From assembly GCF_031119625.1 (NCBI RefSeq), contig NZ_JAVHZV010000003.1, positions 86,205-150,204 of the forward strand: a stretch of DNA of 64,000 bases, given 5' to 3'. The notes beneath the pieces are model-generated. The model was given only the letters and a program-made list of their open reading frames with translations. It made no database searches and was not told where the DNA came from. Source of the DNA: Pseudomonas sp. G34. GTDB taxonomy: Bacteria > Pseudomonadota > Gammaproteobacteria > Pseudomonadales > Pseudomonadaceae. The position numbers and the translations under genes are program-made. Shown piece after piece: positions 46,156 through 56,780 of this stretch; within the stretch, counting starts at the first letter, position 1, and each line of letters begins with the position of its first letter.

Positions 46156-46557
46156 TCACCGCGGCGCTTTGGGCAGGGGGGAAGCCGCTTCGGCATCGGC
46201 CTTCTTCTGGCCAATCCGGCACAGGGCCGGCACCAGGGCAAAGCCGATGATCACCGCGGCGGCACCGGCGAGAATCGCCATCGGCCCGCCGCTGAGGGCG
46301 CCGTAGACGTTCTGCTGGGCGGCCATGGCGACCACGATGGGAATGTAGATGGCGCTCCAGAACTCCACGCCCTGCTCCGATTTGCCGGTGAACAGCCCAC
46401 GGTTTTTCAGGTAACTGCCCAGGAAGATCAACAGCATCATGGCGATGCCGACACCGCCGACGTTGGCGGGTACGCCGATGAGTTTGCCCAGCAGCTCTCC
46501 GATGAAGATGCCTGCCAGGGTGCAGAACGCCAGAAAGGCGACACCGTAGATGATCAT
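46156..46557 (-). CDS. madL: MadL, malonate transporter subunit
   Basis: This is a 133-residue membrane protein with about four helices. It opens MIIYGVAFLAFCTLAGIFIGELLGKLIGVPANVGGVGIAM, characteristic of MadL, and has an AMAAQQNVYGALSGGP segment. It is the partner of MadM. It lies 61 bases after mdcH on the same strand. Confidence 0.93.
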   Translation of the reverse strand: MIIYGVAFLAFCTLAGIFIGELLGKLIGVPANVGGVGIAMMLLIFLGSYLKNRGLFTGKSEQGVEFWSAIYIPIVVAMAAQQNVYGALSGGPMAILAGAAAVIIGFALVPALCRIGQKKADAEAASPLPKAPR

Positions 46558-46618
46558 TGTTGTTGTCCTCGTTTTACGATCGAAGTTGTTGTTCTTGTGC
46601 TTCGGTAAACGCTACGGC

Positions 46619-47545
46619 TCAGCGGTCGCGGCTCACCTCCTGACGCAACATGGCGTCGAGTGTATCCAGGCGCGCACCGGTGAAGGCGATCGCCTGGCCA
46701 GGCTCGAAGACGCGCCGGGCAAGCCCGGTCAGCACGCCACCCGGAGGCAGTTCCAGGTGCAGGCGCACGCCGCGCTCATAGGCGGTAGTGAGGGTGGCCT
46801 GCCAGTCGACGACGCGGCTCATGTTCATGGCCAGGTCATCGCGCAGGGTTTCCGGGTCGCGGATCAGGCGCGCCGAACTGCCACTCAGGTAACGCACCTG
46901 GGGCGCCCGCAGCTCGACCTGCGCGAACGCGGCAGCCAGCTCGCGGGCCGGTGCAGCGAGCAGTTCGCAATGCGACGGCACGCTCACGGCCAGGCGTTTC
47001 GCCGCACCGGCACCGAGGGCGCGGGCGCGTTCGGCCAGCCGGGCCATGGCGGCATCGCTGCCGGCAATCACCAGCTGGGTTTCGGCGTTGATATTGGCCA
47101 GGTACACCGGGCCTTCGGCGTCGGCCAGCAGGCCCTCGATGCGGGCCTGGTCGAGGCCGAGGATGGCGGTCATGCCATAGCCCTGGGGATAGGCGCGCTG
47201 CATCAGCTCGCCACGCAGGGCGACCAGGCGCACGGCATCGGCGAAATCCAACGCATCGGCCACCACGGCAGCGGCATAGGCGCCGATGGACAAGCCGGCA
47301 ACATAGTCCGGGCGATGGCCACGCTCGCTCAGCAGGCGCGCGGCGGCGACGCCGGCAATCAGCAGGCAGAGCTGCACGGCGCGGGTATTTTGCAGCGCCT
47401 CGGCCGAATCCAGCAGGCGTACGTCCTCGCCCAGGGCGGCGCTGGCCTGCTCGATACAGGCCTGCACCACAGGTGCATCAGGCAAGGCCTGGAGCATGCC
47501 GGGCTGCTGCGCGCCCTGGCCGGGAAAGGCCCAGAGGGTACTCAC
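46619..47545 (-). CDS. mdcH: MdcH, malonyl-CoA:ACP transacylase subunit of malonate decarboxylase
   Basis: This is a 308-residue acyltransferase of the FabD fold. The nucleophile elbow AGLSIGAYAAAVVADAL lies near residue 85, the catalytic His region SVPSHCELL near 190, and the FPGQGAQ start at residue 6. It loads malonyl onto the decarboxylase ACP during activation. The start is GTG 47545, overlapping the mdcG stop by four bases. Confidence 0.92.
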   Translation of the reverse strand: MSTLWAFPGQGAQQPGMLQALPDAPVVQACIEQASAALGEDVRLLDSAEALQNTRAVQLCLLIAGVAAARLLSERGHRPDYVAGLSIGAYAAAVVADALDFADAVRLVALRGELMQRAYPQGYGMTAILGLDQARIEGLLADAEGPVYLANINAETQLVIAGSDAAMARLAERARALGAGAAKRLAVSVPSHCELLAAPARELAAAFAQVELRAPQVRYLSGSSARLIRDPETLRDDLAMNMSRVVDWQATLTTAYERGVRLHLELPPGGVLTGLARRVFEPGQAIAFTGARLDTLDAMLRQEVSRDR

Positions 47546-48177
47546 GCCGCCACCTGCTGCAGGTGCCAGGGATCGCGAACCAGCAACGGGCCGTTCTGGG
47601 TTTTCAGCAATACGCGGGGCGACTCGCCGGCCCATTCGCGCAGCGCCACGGCGCCGTGCGGGGTTTCCAGTTGCAGGTCGATACGGCCCGGTGCTTCATC
47701 CAGCAGCACGCACAATGCCCGCGCCTCGGCGCGCGAAAGCTGATCGGGGGCACCTAGCGACAGGTCGAGATCGCTGTCCGCATGCGCGGCGGCGATGCCG
47801 CTGGCCAGTTCGAAGCCCAGGCTGCCGGTCACGCCCCAGGCCAGGCCCAAGGCATCGAGACGCGGCGCCAGTTGGTTCAACGCCCGCAACGCCGGCCACT
47901 GCGGCTGCCCGTGTTGGCGCCAGCGACCGGCGCGCGCAATCGCTTCAGGGCTGACCAGGCGGCTGATCTCGCTCAGGCGCATCCAGGTGGCATGGCGCTG
48001 TTCCCGCGCCGCGCCGCGGATACCGACGGCGACCCAGCCCGCCGCGGCTGGAGCACGCCGCACCACCACCGGCACATGCCCGCCCAGGGCGGCGCGAGCC
48101 CAGGCCGGCGCCTCCTCTGGCAGCTGCTCGGGGCGCAGGCCCCAGAGCAGATCATGTGGGCGGGGTGTCGGAAGCAT
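47542..48177 (-). CDS. mdcG: MdcG, phosphoribosyl-dephospho-CoA transferase
   Basis: This is a 211-residue enzyme of the MdcG family that attaches the 2'-(5''-phosphoribosyl)-3'-dephospho-CoA group to MdcC. The nucleotidyltransferase signature GVTGSLGFELASGIAAAHADSDLDLSL (residues about 120-146) has the DxD metal site. ATG 48177 gives MLPTPRPHDLLW. A mobile-type inverted repeat fills the 78-bp gap after mdcE. Confidence 0.92.
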   Translation of the reverse strand: MLPTPRPHDLLWGLRPEQLPEEAPAWARAALGGHVPVVVRRAPAAAGWVAVGIRGAAREQRHATWMRLSEISRLVSPEAIARAGRWRQHGQPQWPALRALNQLAPRLDALGLAWGVTGSLGFELASGIAAAHADSDLDLSLGAPDQLSRAEARALCVLLDEAPGRIDLQLETPHGAVALREWAGESPRVLLKTQNGPLLVRDPWHLQQVAA

Positions 48178-48189
48178 CGTTGTATCCTC

Positions 48190-48253
48190 CGTAGGGCGGG
48201 TGCAACCCGCCATTTCGCATCGTTCAGGATCGACGGGGTTCACCCGCCCTACG
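48190..48253. repeat. 13-bp perfect inverted repeat inside the mdc operon
   Basis: CGTAGGGCGGGTG (48190-48202) and CACCCGCCCTACG (48241-48253) are exact complements, enclosing a 38-base spacer. It is the GTAGGG-type Pseudomonas intergenic element, inserted between mdcE and mdcG. It shares the GTAGGG start with the element at 24828-24916. Confidence 0.7.
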
Positions 48254-48255
48254 CC

Positions 48256-49068
48256 TTACCACTGCGCGCGCAAGGCCTCGCGCACCTGCGTGGACGCCGC
48301 GCGGTTGGCGGCGCCCAGGCGGTTACGCAGATCCCGCGGGCTGCCGGCGATATCGGCGAGGGCACGGCCCAGGGCATCCCGCACGCGGGCCAGGTCGGCA
48401 GCCGTTGGTTGCGCGGCCTGCTCGACATCGAGCACCTCTGCCAGCAGGCCGAGCGAGGCGTAGTTGTCCAGGTCATAGGCCATCGGCGGCACACTGGCGG
48501 CCAGCGCCTCCAACTCGTCGACGCTGCGCAGGGTAATGCGCGCGGCGGCGGCCTTGCCCATGGCATGCACCATCACCCCAGCGTCGCGCAGGGCAATCAG
48601 CCGGTTGGCCTGGTAGCCATGGGCGAGAAAGGCACCGGACATCGCCTTGCCGACCAGCAAACCAATCACCCCATGGCCGGCCAGGCGCGCGCGGGCATAG
48701 GCATCCACCGCGCCGGCCAGGGCCTGGTGGATGCCGTAGGCTTCCTCGCGGCGGCCATAGGCCTGGCTGGGCACATCGACGATGGCGATCAGCGCACGCT
48801 TGTGCGCTTTGTCGCGGTCGGCCTCGATGGCCTCGTCCACGGCCTGGGCCAGCCCCCAGCCCTCGAGCAGGCCGACCTCGCCGTTACGGGCGCGAGGAAA
48901 GGGATTGTCGGCATCGGCGATCACCGCCAGATAGCGCACCGCTTGCCCCGCCAGTTCGCCATCGGCGACGCGCAGCGAGGCGGGCAATCCCGGGATCGAC
49001 TGAGCATTGCCGGCCAAGGCGTTGAACCAGTGCAGGCCGCGTTGTTGCTGTGCGTTGGTCATGTTCAT
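48256..49068 (-). CDS. mdcE: MdcE, malonate decarboxylase gamma subunit
   Basis: This is a 270-residue carboxyltransferase-like subunit (crotonase fold) of biotin-independent malonate decarboxylase. It opens MNMTNAQQQRGLHWFNALAG and contains AIVDVPSQAYGRREEAYGIHQALAG near residue 98 and GHGVIGLLVGKAMSGAFLAHG near 135. With MdcD it decarboxylates malonyl-ACP. It overlaps mdcD by four bases. Confidence 0.93.
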   Translation of the reverse strand: MNMTNAQQQRGLHWFNALAGNAQSIPGLPASLRVADGELAGQAVRYLAVIADADNPFPRARNGEVGLLEGWGLAQAVDEAIEADRDKAHKRALIAIVDVPSQAYGRREEAYGIHQALAGAVDAYARARLAGHGVIGLLVGKAMSGAFLAHGYQANRLIALRDAGVMVHAMGKAAAARITLRSVDELEALAASVPPMAYDLDNYASLGLLAEVLDVEQAAQPTAADLARVRDALGRALADIAGSPRDLRNRLGAANRAASTQVREALRAQW

Positions 49069-49916
49069 GCTCCCTGGTAGGCGCTGCGCACGGCAGCGGC
49101 ATCGGCCTGGACGGAGGTGTCGACGGCGCGCAGGCGCTCAAGGAACCAGGCATGGCGCCGGCTGCGCTCCTGGGCCGGCTTGCCCTTGGCGAACAGGCCA
49201 TGCAGCTCGGCGCGAATCGCTTCCACGTCGTCACTCACATAGCCGTCGACCAGGCCACTGGCGTGGCGCTGCTCGCCGCCGGTCAGGCTCCAGATGAAGG
49301 GCCGATCGCGCGAGTCGTATTCGTCCAGGCCGGCTTCCTGCTCGATCACCTGGGGGCCGTTGAGGCCCAGGCGCGCCTCGCGGGTCACCAGCAGGTAGCT
49401 GCACAACCCGGCGGCGATGGACATGCCGCCGAAGCAGCCGACCGGCCCGGCCACCAGGCCAATCACCGGTTGAAACTCACGCAGTTCGACGATGGCCGCC
49501 TGGATCTCGGCAATCGCCGCCAGGCCCAGGTTGGCCTCCTGCAGGCGCACACCGCCGGTTTCCAGCAGCAGCACGGCGCGGGTCGGCGTGCCATTGCGGT
49601 TGTCTTCGGCCGCCAGCTCCAGGGCGCCGGCGATCTTCGCCCCGCCCACTTCGCCGAGGCTGCCACCCTGGAAGGCACCTTCGATGGCGATGGCCACCGC
49701 AGGCGCACCATCGATCAATCCCTTGGCCACCACCACGCCGTCATCGGCCTGGGGCACGATGCCCTGCCTGGGCAGCCAGGGCGACATCAGTCGGGCGAAG
49801 GGGTCGAGCAGCTCGCGGAAACTGCCGGCATCGAGCAATGCGCGGGCCCGCTCGCGGGCACCGAGTTCGGTGAAGCTGCGCTGCGCCAGCAGGCGCGCAA
49901 TGTTCTGCTCAGCCAT
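49065..49916 (-). CDS. mdcD: MdcD, malonate decarboxylase beta subunit
   Basis: This is a 283-residue carboxyltransferase-like subunit. It opens MAEQNIARLLAQRSFTELGARERARALLDAGSF and has the central GAFQGGSLGEVGGAKIAGALELA region (residues about 75-100), then VAGPVGCFGGMSIAAGLCSYLL near 160. It pairs with MdcE. Its start overlaps mdcC by eight bases. Confidence 0.93.
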   Translation of the reverse strand: MAEQNIARLLAQRSFTELGARERARALLDAGSFRELLDPFARLMSPWLPRQGIVPQADDGVVVAKGLIDGAPAVAIAIEGAFQGGSLGEVGGAKIAGALELAAEDNRNGTPTRAVLLLETGGVRLQEANLGLAAIAEIQAAIVELREFQPVIGLVAGPVGCFGGMSIAAGLCSYLLVTREARLGLNGPQVIEQEAGLDEYDSRDRPFIWSLTGGEQRHASGLVDGYVSDDVEAIRAELHGLFAKGKPAQERSRRHAWFLERLRAVDTSVQADAAAVRSAYQGA

Positions 49917-50208
49917 GGTTGAGTTCCTCCAGGCCCTGCTCCAGGCGCAGGCGCACCACGCCAGGGGTGGCGCCGAAATCGTGGATGGCAATGTTCAGTG
50001 CGGGCAGCTGCTGCTCGCCAAACATGCGCTCGAACAGCAGTTGCCAACGCGGCGCGCTGCCGTTGACCGAGGTGACCACCTCGATGGCGAGGGTGCCGGC
50101 CTGGCCGGGCTCGAGCATCACCTCCAGGTCACCGGAACCGACGCAGCCCACCAGCGCACGGCCCTTGGCCGGTTGCCCGGCGGGGAATTGAAAAGACAAG
50201 GTTTCCAT
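49909..50208 (-). CDS. mdcC: MdcC, malonate decarboxylase acyl carrier protein (delta subunit)
   Basis: This is a 99-residue acyl carrier protein. The serine in VGSGDLEVML near residue 25 is the attachment site of the phosphoribosyl-dephospho-CoA cofactor. The remainder (FERMFGEQQLPALNIAIHDFGATPGVVRLRLEQGLEEL) is typical. ATG 50208 gives METLSFQFPAG. It is separated from mdcB by one base. Confidence 0.93.
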   Translation of the reverse strand: METLSFQFPAGQPAKGRALVGCVGSGDLEVMLEPGQAGTLAIEVVTSVNGSAPRWQLLFERMFGEQQLPALNIAIHDFGATPGVVRLRLEQGLEELNHG

Positions 50209-50209
50209 T

Positions 50210-51094
50210 TCACAGACTCCCAAGCTGCGCCGGCAGGCCATGCTGCAGGCGGTCGAGGAACAGGGTGGCGGCGAGCAGATCGGCAGCGCCGCCAGGCGAG
50301 GCACGCAGGTGCAGCATGTCGCGCTCTAAATCACGCAGCAGGCGGCGCCCGTCGAGGCTGGCGCAACCGCCAGCGGCGAGCACTGCACGGGCACCGCTCT
50401 GCATGCGGGTCAGCCCGGCCATGCCGGCGCGGTAGAGCACGCAGGTGTCAGCCAGTTGGGTCATGATCGCCAGCAGCGCATCCAGGCGGGCGTTCTGCTC
50501 CCCTGCCCCGGCGGCGCGGCTGCGCGCCAGTTGCGGCAGCGCCTGCTGGATCACCGCAGGGAAGCCCAGCTGCGCTTCTTCGCGGGCGCCATGCACGCCG
50601 TACAGGCGACAGACCTGGGCGCCATGGCTGGCACCGGTGGCGGGCGCCGCGCGGTCATCGAGCAGGGCCAGGCGCGCGGCGCGCAGGGCGACCTGGGCGG
50701 GCGCCAGCATGCTCACATCCAGCGCGGCGGCGGCGCTGAGCAGCCCCAGCGCCCAGATCGCGCCGCGATGGGTATTGATGCCGCCGGTAACCCGCAGCAT
50801 CTCCACCTCGCCTTCGCGGCCGATATGGCCGACTGTTTCACGCAGGTGCAGGTCGATCTCGCCGCGTTGCCGGGCCGCCTCGGCCATGGCCTTGAAGCTC
50901 GGCCACAGGGCCAGCGCCGAAGCGTGCATCAGGCCCAGGTGCAGGTCGGTGTGGGCGCCGCTGCCACGCCGATCCACCAGCCCCGGCTTGGGCGACAGGT
51001 CGGCCTCGTCGATCAGCGCGTCGACCGCCAGGTCGGCCAGCCAATCGCACAAGGACAGCGAGAGCTGCGGCTGAAGTGCAGTGAGTGCATTCAT
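50210..51094 (-). CDS. mdcB: MdcB, triphosphoribosyl-dephospho-CoA synthase
   Basis: This is a 294-residue CitG-family enzyme that makes the cofactor precursor from dephospho-CoA and ATP. Signature regions are [28 protein letters not shown] near residue 33 and [22 protein letters not shown] near 103. Its ATG shares one base with the mdcA stop (TGATG). Confidence 0.92.
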   Translation of the reverse strand: MNALTALQPQLSLSLCDWLADLAVDALIDEADLSPKPGLVDRRGSGAHTDLHLGLMHASALALWPSFKAMAEAARQRGEIDLHLRETVGHIGREGEVEMLRVTGGINTHRGAIWALGLLSAAAALDVSMLAPAQVALRAARLALLDDRAAPATGASHGAQVCRLYGVHGAREEAQLGFPAVIQQALPQLARSRAAGAGEQNARLDALLAIMTQLADTCVLYRAGMAGLTRMQSGARAVLAAGGCASLDGRRLLRDLERDMLHLRASPGGAADLLAATLFLDRLQHGLPAQLGSL

Positions 51095-52761
51095 CACCAG
51101 CTCCTGAATTTGGCAGGCGGGTTGTACAGGCCGCCCGACCACTCGACCAGCTCGGCGATGCTCTTGGCCGCGAGCAACTCACGGCTGGCGTCGGTGCGGC
51201 GGATGCCGAGGTCTTCGGGCAGGGCGATCAGCCCTTCGCGGCGCATCCGTGCGGTGTCTTTCGGGTCGTGGCGCAGGCCGATGGCAGTAACCCCGGCCAC
51301 CGCGGCGATCATCGCCTGGCGCTCTTCCAGGCTGCGCGCCTTGTACAGGTAGGCGATGCCCTCTTCGGTGAGCAGGTGGGTCACGTCGTCGCCGTAGATC
51401 ATGATCGGCGCCAGCGGCATGCCGGCCTTCTGCGCCACGCCAACGGCGTCGAGGGTTTCCACGAAGGTCGGTTTGCCGCCTTCCTGGAAGGTCTCGACCA
51501 TCTGCACCACCAGCTTCTTGCCACGTTCGAGCAGGGTCACCGGCGCTTCACCGCCCGGCATGGCCATGTCCAGCCAGGCCGGGGTCGGATGGCGGCGACC
51601 GCGGGGGTCGTGGCCCATGTTCGGTGCGCCACCGAAGCCGGCCAGGCGGCCACGGGTGACGGTGGAGGAATGGCCATCGCCGTCCACTTGCAGCGTGGCG
51701 CCGATAAACAGGTCGACCGCGTACTGCCCGGCCAACTGGCACATCAGGCGGTTGGAGCGCATCGAGCCGTCGCGGCCGGTGAAGAACACGTCCGGGCGCT
51801 GGGCGATATAGCCCTCCATGCCCAGCTCGGTGCCGAAGCAGTGCACGCTCTGCACCCAGCCGGTCTCGATGGCCGGGATCAGCGTCGGGTGCGGGTTGAG
51901 GGTCCAGTTGCGGCAGATCTTGCCCTTCAGGCCCAGGGACTCGCCGTAGGTGGGCAGGATCAGTTCGATGGCCGCGGTGTTGAAACCGATGCCATGGTTG
52001 AGCGACTGCACCTTGTGTTTCTCGTAGATGCCGCGGATCGCCATCATCGCCATCAGCACGTGCACCGGCTTGATATGGCGCGGGTCGCGGGTGAACAGCG
52101 GCTCGATATAGAAGGGCTTGTCGGCGACCACCACGAAGTCGACCCAGGAGGCGGGAATGTCCACCCGCGGCAGTTCGTCGACGATCTCGTTGACCTGGAA
52201 GATCACGATACCGTCACTGAACGCGGTGGGCTCCACCAGCGCCGGGGTGTCCTCGGTGCTCGGGCCGGTGTAGATGTTGCCGTGGCGGTCGGCCTGGAAG
52301 CCGGCGACCAGGGCGACGTTGGGGATCAGGTCCACCAGCAGGCGCGAGTAGAGTTCGATATAGGTGTGGATGGCGCCGACTTCCAGCAGGCCGTCTTCGA
52401 GCAGTTGGCCGATGCGCAGGCTCTGTGGCCCGGCGAAGGAGAAATCGAGCTTGCGGGCGATGCCGCGTTCGAACAGATCGAGGTGCTCGGCGCGGCTGAC
52501 GCTGGGCATGATCATGTGCAGGTCGTGCAGGCGGCCGGGGTCGGCCTGGGCCAGCGAGCGGGAAAGGAAATCCGCCTGCTTCTGGTTGTTGCCTTCGAGC
52601 ACCACCCGGTCGCCGGGGGCGATCAGCGCCTCGAGCGCAGTGACGATCTTGTCGCCCGGCAGCACCACGCCATCGGCAAGGTGACGCACCTGATCGAGTC
52701 GCCGCGCCTTTTCCGCGCGACGGCGCGACCACTGCGGCGGTGGGGATATTGTTGTTGTCAT
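51094..52761 (-). CDS. mdcA: MdcA, malonate decarboxylase alpha subunit (acetyl-S-ACP:malonate ACP transferase)
   Basis: This is a 555-residue CoA-transferase-like subunit that exchanges acetyl for malonyl on the ACP. It opens [25 protein letters not shown]. It contains [20 protein letters not shown] near residue 53, [23 protein letters not shown] near 150 and [22 protein letters not shown] near 380. It is the first gene of the operon. The 169-bp region before it is shared with the divergent TyrR-like activator. Confidence 0.95.
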   Translation of the reverse strand: MTTTISPPPQWSRRRAEKARRLDQVRHLADGVVLPGDKIVTALEALIAPGDRVVLEGNNQKQADFLSRSLAQADPGRLHDLHMIMPSVSRAEHLDLFERGIARKLDFSFAGPQSLRIGQLLEDGLLEVGAIHTYIELYSRLLVDLIPNVALVAGFQADRHGNIYTGPSTEDTPALVEPTAFSDGIVIFQVNEIVDELPRVDIPASWVDFVVVADKPFYIEPLFTRDPRHIKPVHVLMAMMAIRGIYEKHKVQSLNHGIGFNTAAIELILPTYGESLGLKGKICRNWTLNPHPTLIPAIETGWVQSVHCFGTELGMEGYIAQRPDVFFTGRDGSMRSNRLMCQLAGQYAVDLFIGATLQVDGDGHSSTVTRGRLAGFGGAPNMGHDPRGRRHPTPAWLDMAMPGGEAPVTLLERGKKLVVQMVETFQEGGKPTFVETLDAVGVAQKAGMPLAPIMIYGDDVTHLLTEEGIAYLYKARSLEERQAMIAAVAGVTAIGLRHDPKDTARMRREGLIALPEDLGIRRTDASRELLAAKSIAELVEWSGGLYNPPAKFRSW

Positions 52762-52851
52762 TGAAGACTCCACGAGTTCCGCTGTCGTGGCGACACAGTA
52801 GAAGTGCAATCCCCGCCCATCAATCAAGCACGGCGTCGTATCGTTACGGCC

Positions 52852-52878
52852 AGGTTAACGATTGGCGCCGGTTAACCT
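52852..52878. promoter_or_regulatory. AGGTTAAC-N11-GTTAACCT palindrome between mdcA and the AAA+ activator
   Basis: AGGTTAAC (52852-52859) and GTTAACCT (52871-52878) are exact complements with an 11-base centre, in the middle of the divergent intergenic region. The two GTTAAC cores are 17 bp apart. It is a plausible binding site for the TyrR-like protein or for MdcR. No clean -24/-12 sigma-54 promoter was found. Confidence 0.55.
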
Positions 52879-52930
52879 TGCCGAGCAGACCGGGCATACT
52901 GCGCCACCCTCCTCCGTTACCTGGGTCACC

Positions 52931-54460
<1,530 letters not shown>

Positions 54461-54533
54461 GGCACCTTTGCCCATAGCCAGTAATCGGCAGGCGCTCGCC
54501 GACTAAACCGGGAACGCCTGCGCCACTCAGTGG

Positions 54534-54941
54534 TTACTGACCGCTACCGCCGGCGCCACCAGCACCACCGGCGCCGCTACCCGCACCGCCGCCAGTACCG
54601 GTACCTGTGCCCGCACCGCCGGTGCCGGTGCCAGTGCCGGTGCCACCGCCATTGGTGCCAGTGCCGCCTGGCATCGGGTCGGAACCTGCGCCGGTTCCAT
54701 TACCGGTACCCGTGCCGGTACCTGGGGTGGTTGCGCCGTTATTGGTGCCTGGATTCATGGTGCCACCAGGCAGCGTGTTGCCGTCATCGGTACCCAGGCC
54801 TGGATCATTTGTCGGCACAGCGGGCGCGGAGGGGTTAGTAGGGCCGGTAGGCGCTGGGGCAGTCGAATCGGCAACTGCTGGCAGCATGGCACCGGCCAGC
54901 AGGCCACTGAATACGAGAGCGGTAATTTTAGACGTGTTCAT
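54534..54941 (-). CDS. Secreted Gly/Thr-rich low-complexity protein
   Basis: This is a 135-residue protein. A signal peptide (MNTSKITALVFSGLLAGAMLPAVA, residues 1-24) is followed by a Pro/Thr/Ala region and then about 85 residues of Gly, Thr and Ala in GTGTG, GGAGT and GGAGGAGG units, ending GGSGQ. No cysteines are in the mature part. It is expected to be extended and disordered outside the inner membrane. ATG 54941 is preferred over GTG 54950 because GGTG is correctly spaced. It is an orphan with no recognised family. Confidence 0.6.
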   Translation of the reverse strand: MNTSKITALVFSGLLAGAMLPAVADSTAPAPTGPTNPSAPAVPTNDPGLGTDDGNTLPGGTMNPGTNNGATTPGTGTGTGNGTGAGSDPMPGGTGTNGGGTGTGTGTGGAGTGTGTGGGAGSGAGGAGGAGGSGQ

Positions 54942-55061
54942 TGTCGTCACCTTTCATCCAGTTGGTGGGAGAAGCTCGCCCGCTTTCATCGATGTACTTT
55001 TCATCGCTGAAAATGAACGCTCCCTACACCCGACTGGCCCCGGTTCAACAATGTTCGTTCA

Positions 55062-55529
55062 TCAGGATGGACGGTCGCTTTTCTGCAACATCCCGACAAA
55101 TTCGCCGATCCACGGCTCGGCATCCTGCTCGGGCGTGACACTTTCGCTGGCGTCGATACGCAGCATCGGCAGCACTTCGCGAATGCCCAGCTCGGCGAAC
55201 AATTCCCGGGCCTGTTCGCCACCGGCGCAGTAGGTGTCGCCGTAGCTGGAATCGCCCAGGCCGATCACCCCGCCCGGCAGCCCACCCCAGGCCGGCAGCT
55301 GATCGCGGATCTGCTGATACAGCGGTTGCAGGTTATCCGGCAGCTCGCCCATGCCGGTGGTCGAGGTCACCACCAGGAAGGCTTCGGGGGCGAAGGCCTT
55401 GACCTCGTCGAGCGTGGCGCGCGGGTTGTGCCAGGCTTCGATACCGGCCTGCTTGAGCAACGACTCGGCGTGCCGGGCCACTTCTTCAGCGGTGCCGTAA
55501 ACCGAACCGGAAAGAATCGCGACTTTCAT
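55062..55529 (-). CDS. Flavodoxin-like protein (MioC type)
   Basis: This is a 155-residue flavodoxin-fold protein. The FMN phosphate loop SGSVYGTAEEVARH is at residues 7-20, and the isoalloxazine regions are VVTSTTGMGELPDN near 56 and GLGDSSYGDTYCAGGEQ near 91. It should bind FMN and shuttle electrons in the cytoplasm. It is divergent from the LOV gene across 123 bp, an interesting flavin-protein pairing. Confidence 0.87.
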   Translation of the reverse strand: MKVAILSGSVYGTAEEVARHAESLLKQAGIEAWHNPRATLDEVKAFAPEAFLVVTSTTGMGELPDNLQPLYQQIRDQLPAWGGLPGGVIGLGDSSYGDTYCAGGEQARELFAELGIREVLPMLRIDASESVTPEQDAEPWIGEFVGMLQKSDRPS

Positions 55530-55652
55530 GAAAACTCCATCAACTAGAACTGCCCGCCATTATGCCGCATCGCGCCTCGCGCTGCCCTGCCCGGCCAGGT
55601 GGCAATCGCTGTGCCTCTGGTAGACTGGTGAAAATCGATGGGGACGCATGTG

Positions 55653-56105
55653 ATGATCAATGCCAACTTGCTGCAACGGGTGGTCGAGGCCTCGAACGAC
55701 GGCATCGTGGTCGCGGAACAGGAAGGCGAGGACCATATCCTGATCTACGCCAACCCGGCGTTCGAGGCCCTTACCGGCTACAGCAGCGAGGAAATCCTCT
55801 ACCAGGACTGCCGCTTCCTGCAGGGCGAAGAACGTGACCAGCCGGCCGCCGCGCTGATCCGCAAGGCCATCCACAGCCGCCAGCCTTGTCGCGAGGTGAT
55901 TCGCAACTACCGCAAGGACGGCAGCACCTTCTGGAACGAGCTGTCCATTACCCCCGTCTTCAACGAAGCCGATCAGCTGACCTACTTCATCGGCGTGCAG
56001 AAGGACGTCAGTGAACATGTGGCGAGCCAACAACGAGTAAAGGCCCTGGAAGCAGAGCTGGCAGCCCTGCGTGCCGAACTGGCAGCGCTGAAAAAATCGC
56101 GGTAA
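55653..56105 (+). CDS. Short LOV blue-light photoreceptor (SB1-LOV-like)
   Basis: This is a 150-residue LOV-domain protein with no effector domain. It matches the P. putida SB1-LOV type almost segment for segment: MINANLLQ start, EASNDGIVVAEQEG, ILYQDCRFLQG with the photoreactive cysteine at residue 53, and FWNELSITPV near 95. A C-terminal helix of Ala/Leu/Glu heptads (residues about 125-148) should dimerise it. It binds FMN and forms a cysteinyl adduct in blue light. ATG 55653 gives the family start; GGGGAC lies upstream. In P. putida such proteins act with a nearby MerR/LitR regulator, as found here. Confidence 0.92.
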   Translation: MINANLLQRVVEASNDGIVVAEQEGEDHILIYANPAFEALTGYSSEEILYQDCRFLQGEERDQPAAALIRKAIHSRQPCREVIRNYRKDGSTFWNELSITPVFNEADQLTYFIGVQKDVSEHVASQQRVKALEAELAALRAELAALKKSR

Positions 56106-56167
56106 CGGTAACGAAACATCGGTCGAGTTGTCACAAGAGAGCCCCATCTCCTTGCGCAGAAGCCGTC

Positions 56168-56770
56168 ATGCAGGATTCGTCCCTGTTAACCCCCCTCGAA
56201 ATGGAATTCATCCAGCAGCTTACGGAAAGCGCCCAGCCCCCTGCCGAGCCCGATCCGGTTCTGCAGGTCGATGCCGCACGCCAGACCGCCGAGCTGCTGG
56301 CCAGTTGCGCCGCCAAGGAGCAACTGACCATCGAGGCGCACATCGACAACCAGCGCCTGACGTTCAAACCGCACCTGGTCACCGACGCCGAGAACACGCC
56401 GCACCTGGAACTGGGTGTTCCGCAGATTTTCGAGGAGGGCTCCTTCCACCGCGCCTGGCGCCTGCCGCTCGATCCGCCGCAGCCGTTACTGCGCCGCGAC
56501 GGCCATCCCAGCAGCCTGGAGGTTCACGAGCTTTCCCTGAGTGGCCTGCTGGTGGCGCAGACCGCCAAGGCCTCGCCGCCGGAACGCTTCAGCCTGGGCC
56601 TGGATATCGAAGACATCGAGCCGATCATTCTGCAGGGCAGCCTGGTACGCATCACCGAAGACGGCATGCTGGCCTACGAACTGGCGCTCGATGAAGACAG
56701 CAGCGAGCGCCTGCAGGCCCATCTGTACCAGCAGCATCGCAAGCGCTACCCCAAGGCGCACAGCCTGTAA
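56168..56770 (+). CDS. PilZ-like domain protein of unknown function
   Basis: This is a 200-residue cytoplasmic protein. The N-terminal half is a helical segment (MEFIQQLTESAQPPAEPDP) and beta-rich region (TIEAHIDNQRLTFKPHLV). The C-terminal half has LLRRDGH followed by VHELSLSGLLVAQ, resembling the RxxxR and D/NxSxxG elements of PilZ domains, though the match is weak. It lies between the LOV gene and the MerR gene, convergent with the latter. Cyclic-di-GMP binding is only a possibility. Confidence 0.55.
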   Translation: MQDSSLLTPLEMEFIQQLTESAQPPAEPDPVLQVDAARQTAELLASCAAKEQLTIEAHIDNQRLTFKPHLVTDAENTPHLELGVPQIFEEGSFHRAWRLPLDPPQPLLRRDGHPSSLEVHELSLSGLLVAQTAKASPPERFSLGLDIEDIEPIILQGSLVRITEDGMLAYELALDEDSSERLQAHLYQQHRKRYPKAHSL

Positions 56771-56780
56771 AAAGCGCGCT

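Noticed and set aside
52762..52930. Sigma-54 (-24/-12) promoter before mdcA
   Set aside because: The closest minus-strand match (TGGGCGGGGATTGC) has the GG and GC elements one base too close, so I do not call it.
54534..54800. Tandem-looking GGTGCC/GCCGGT units considered as a CRISPR array or satellite
   Set aside because: There are no constant-length repeats and spacers. The pattern is explained by Gly/Thr codons of a protein with a signal peptide and ribosome-binding site.
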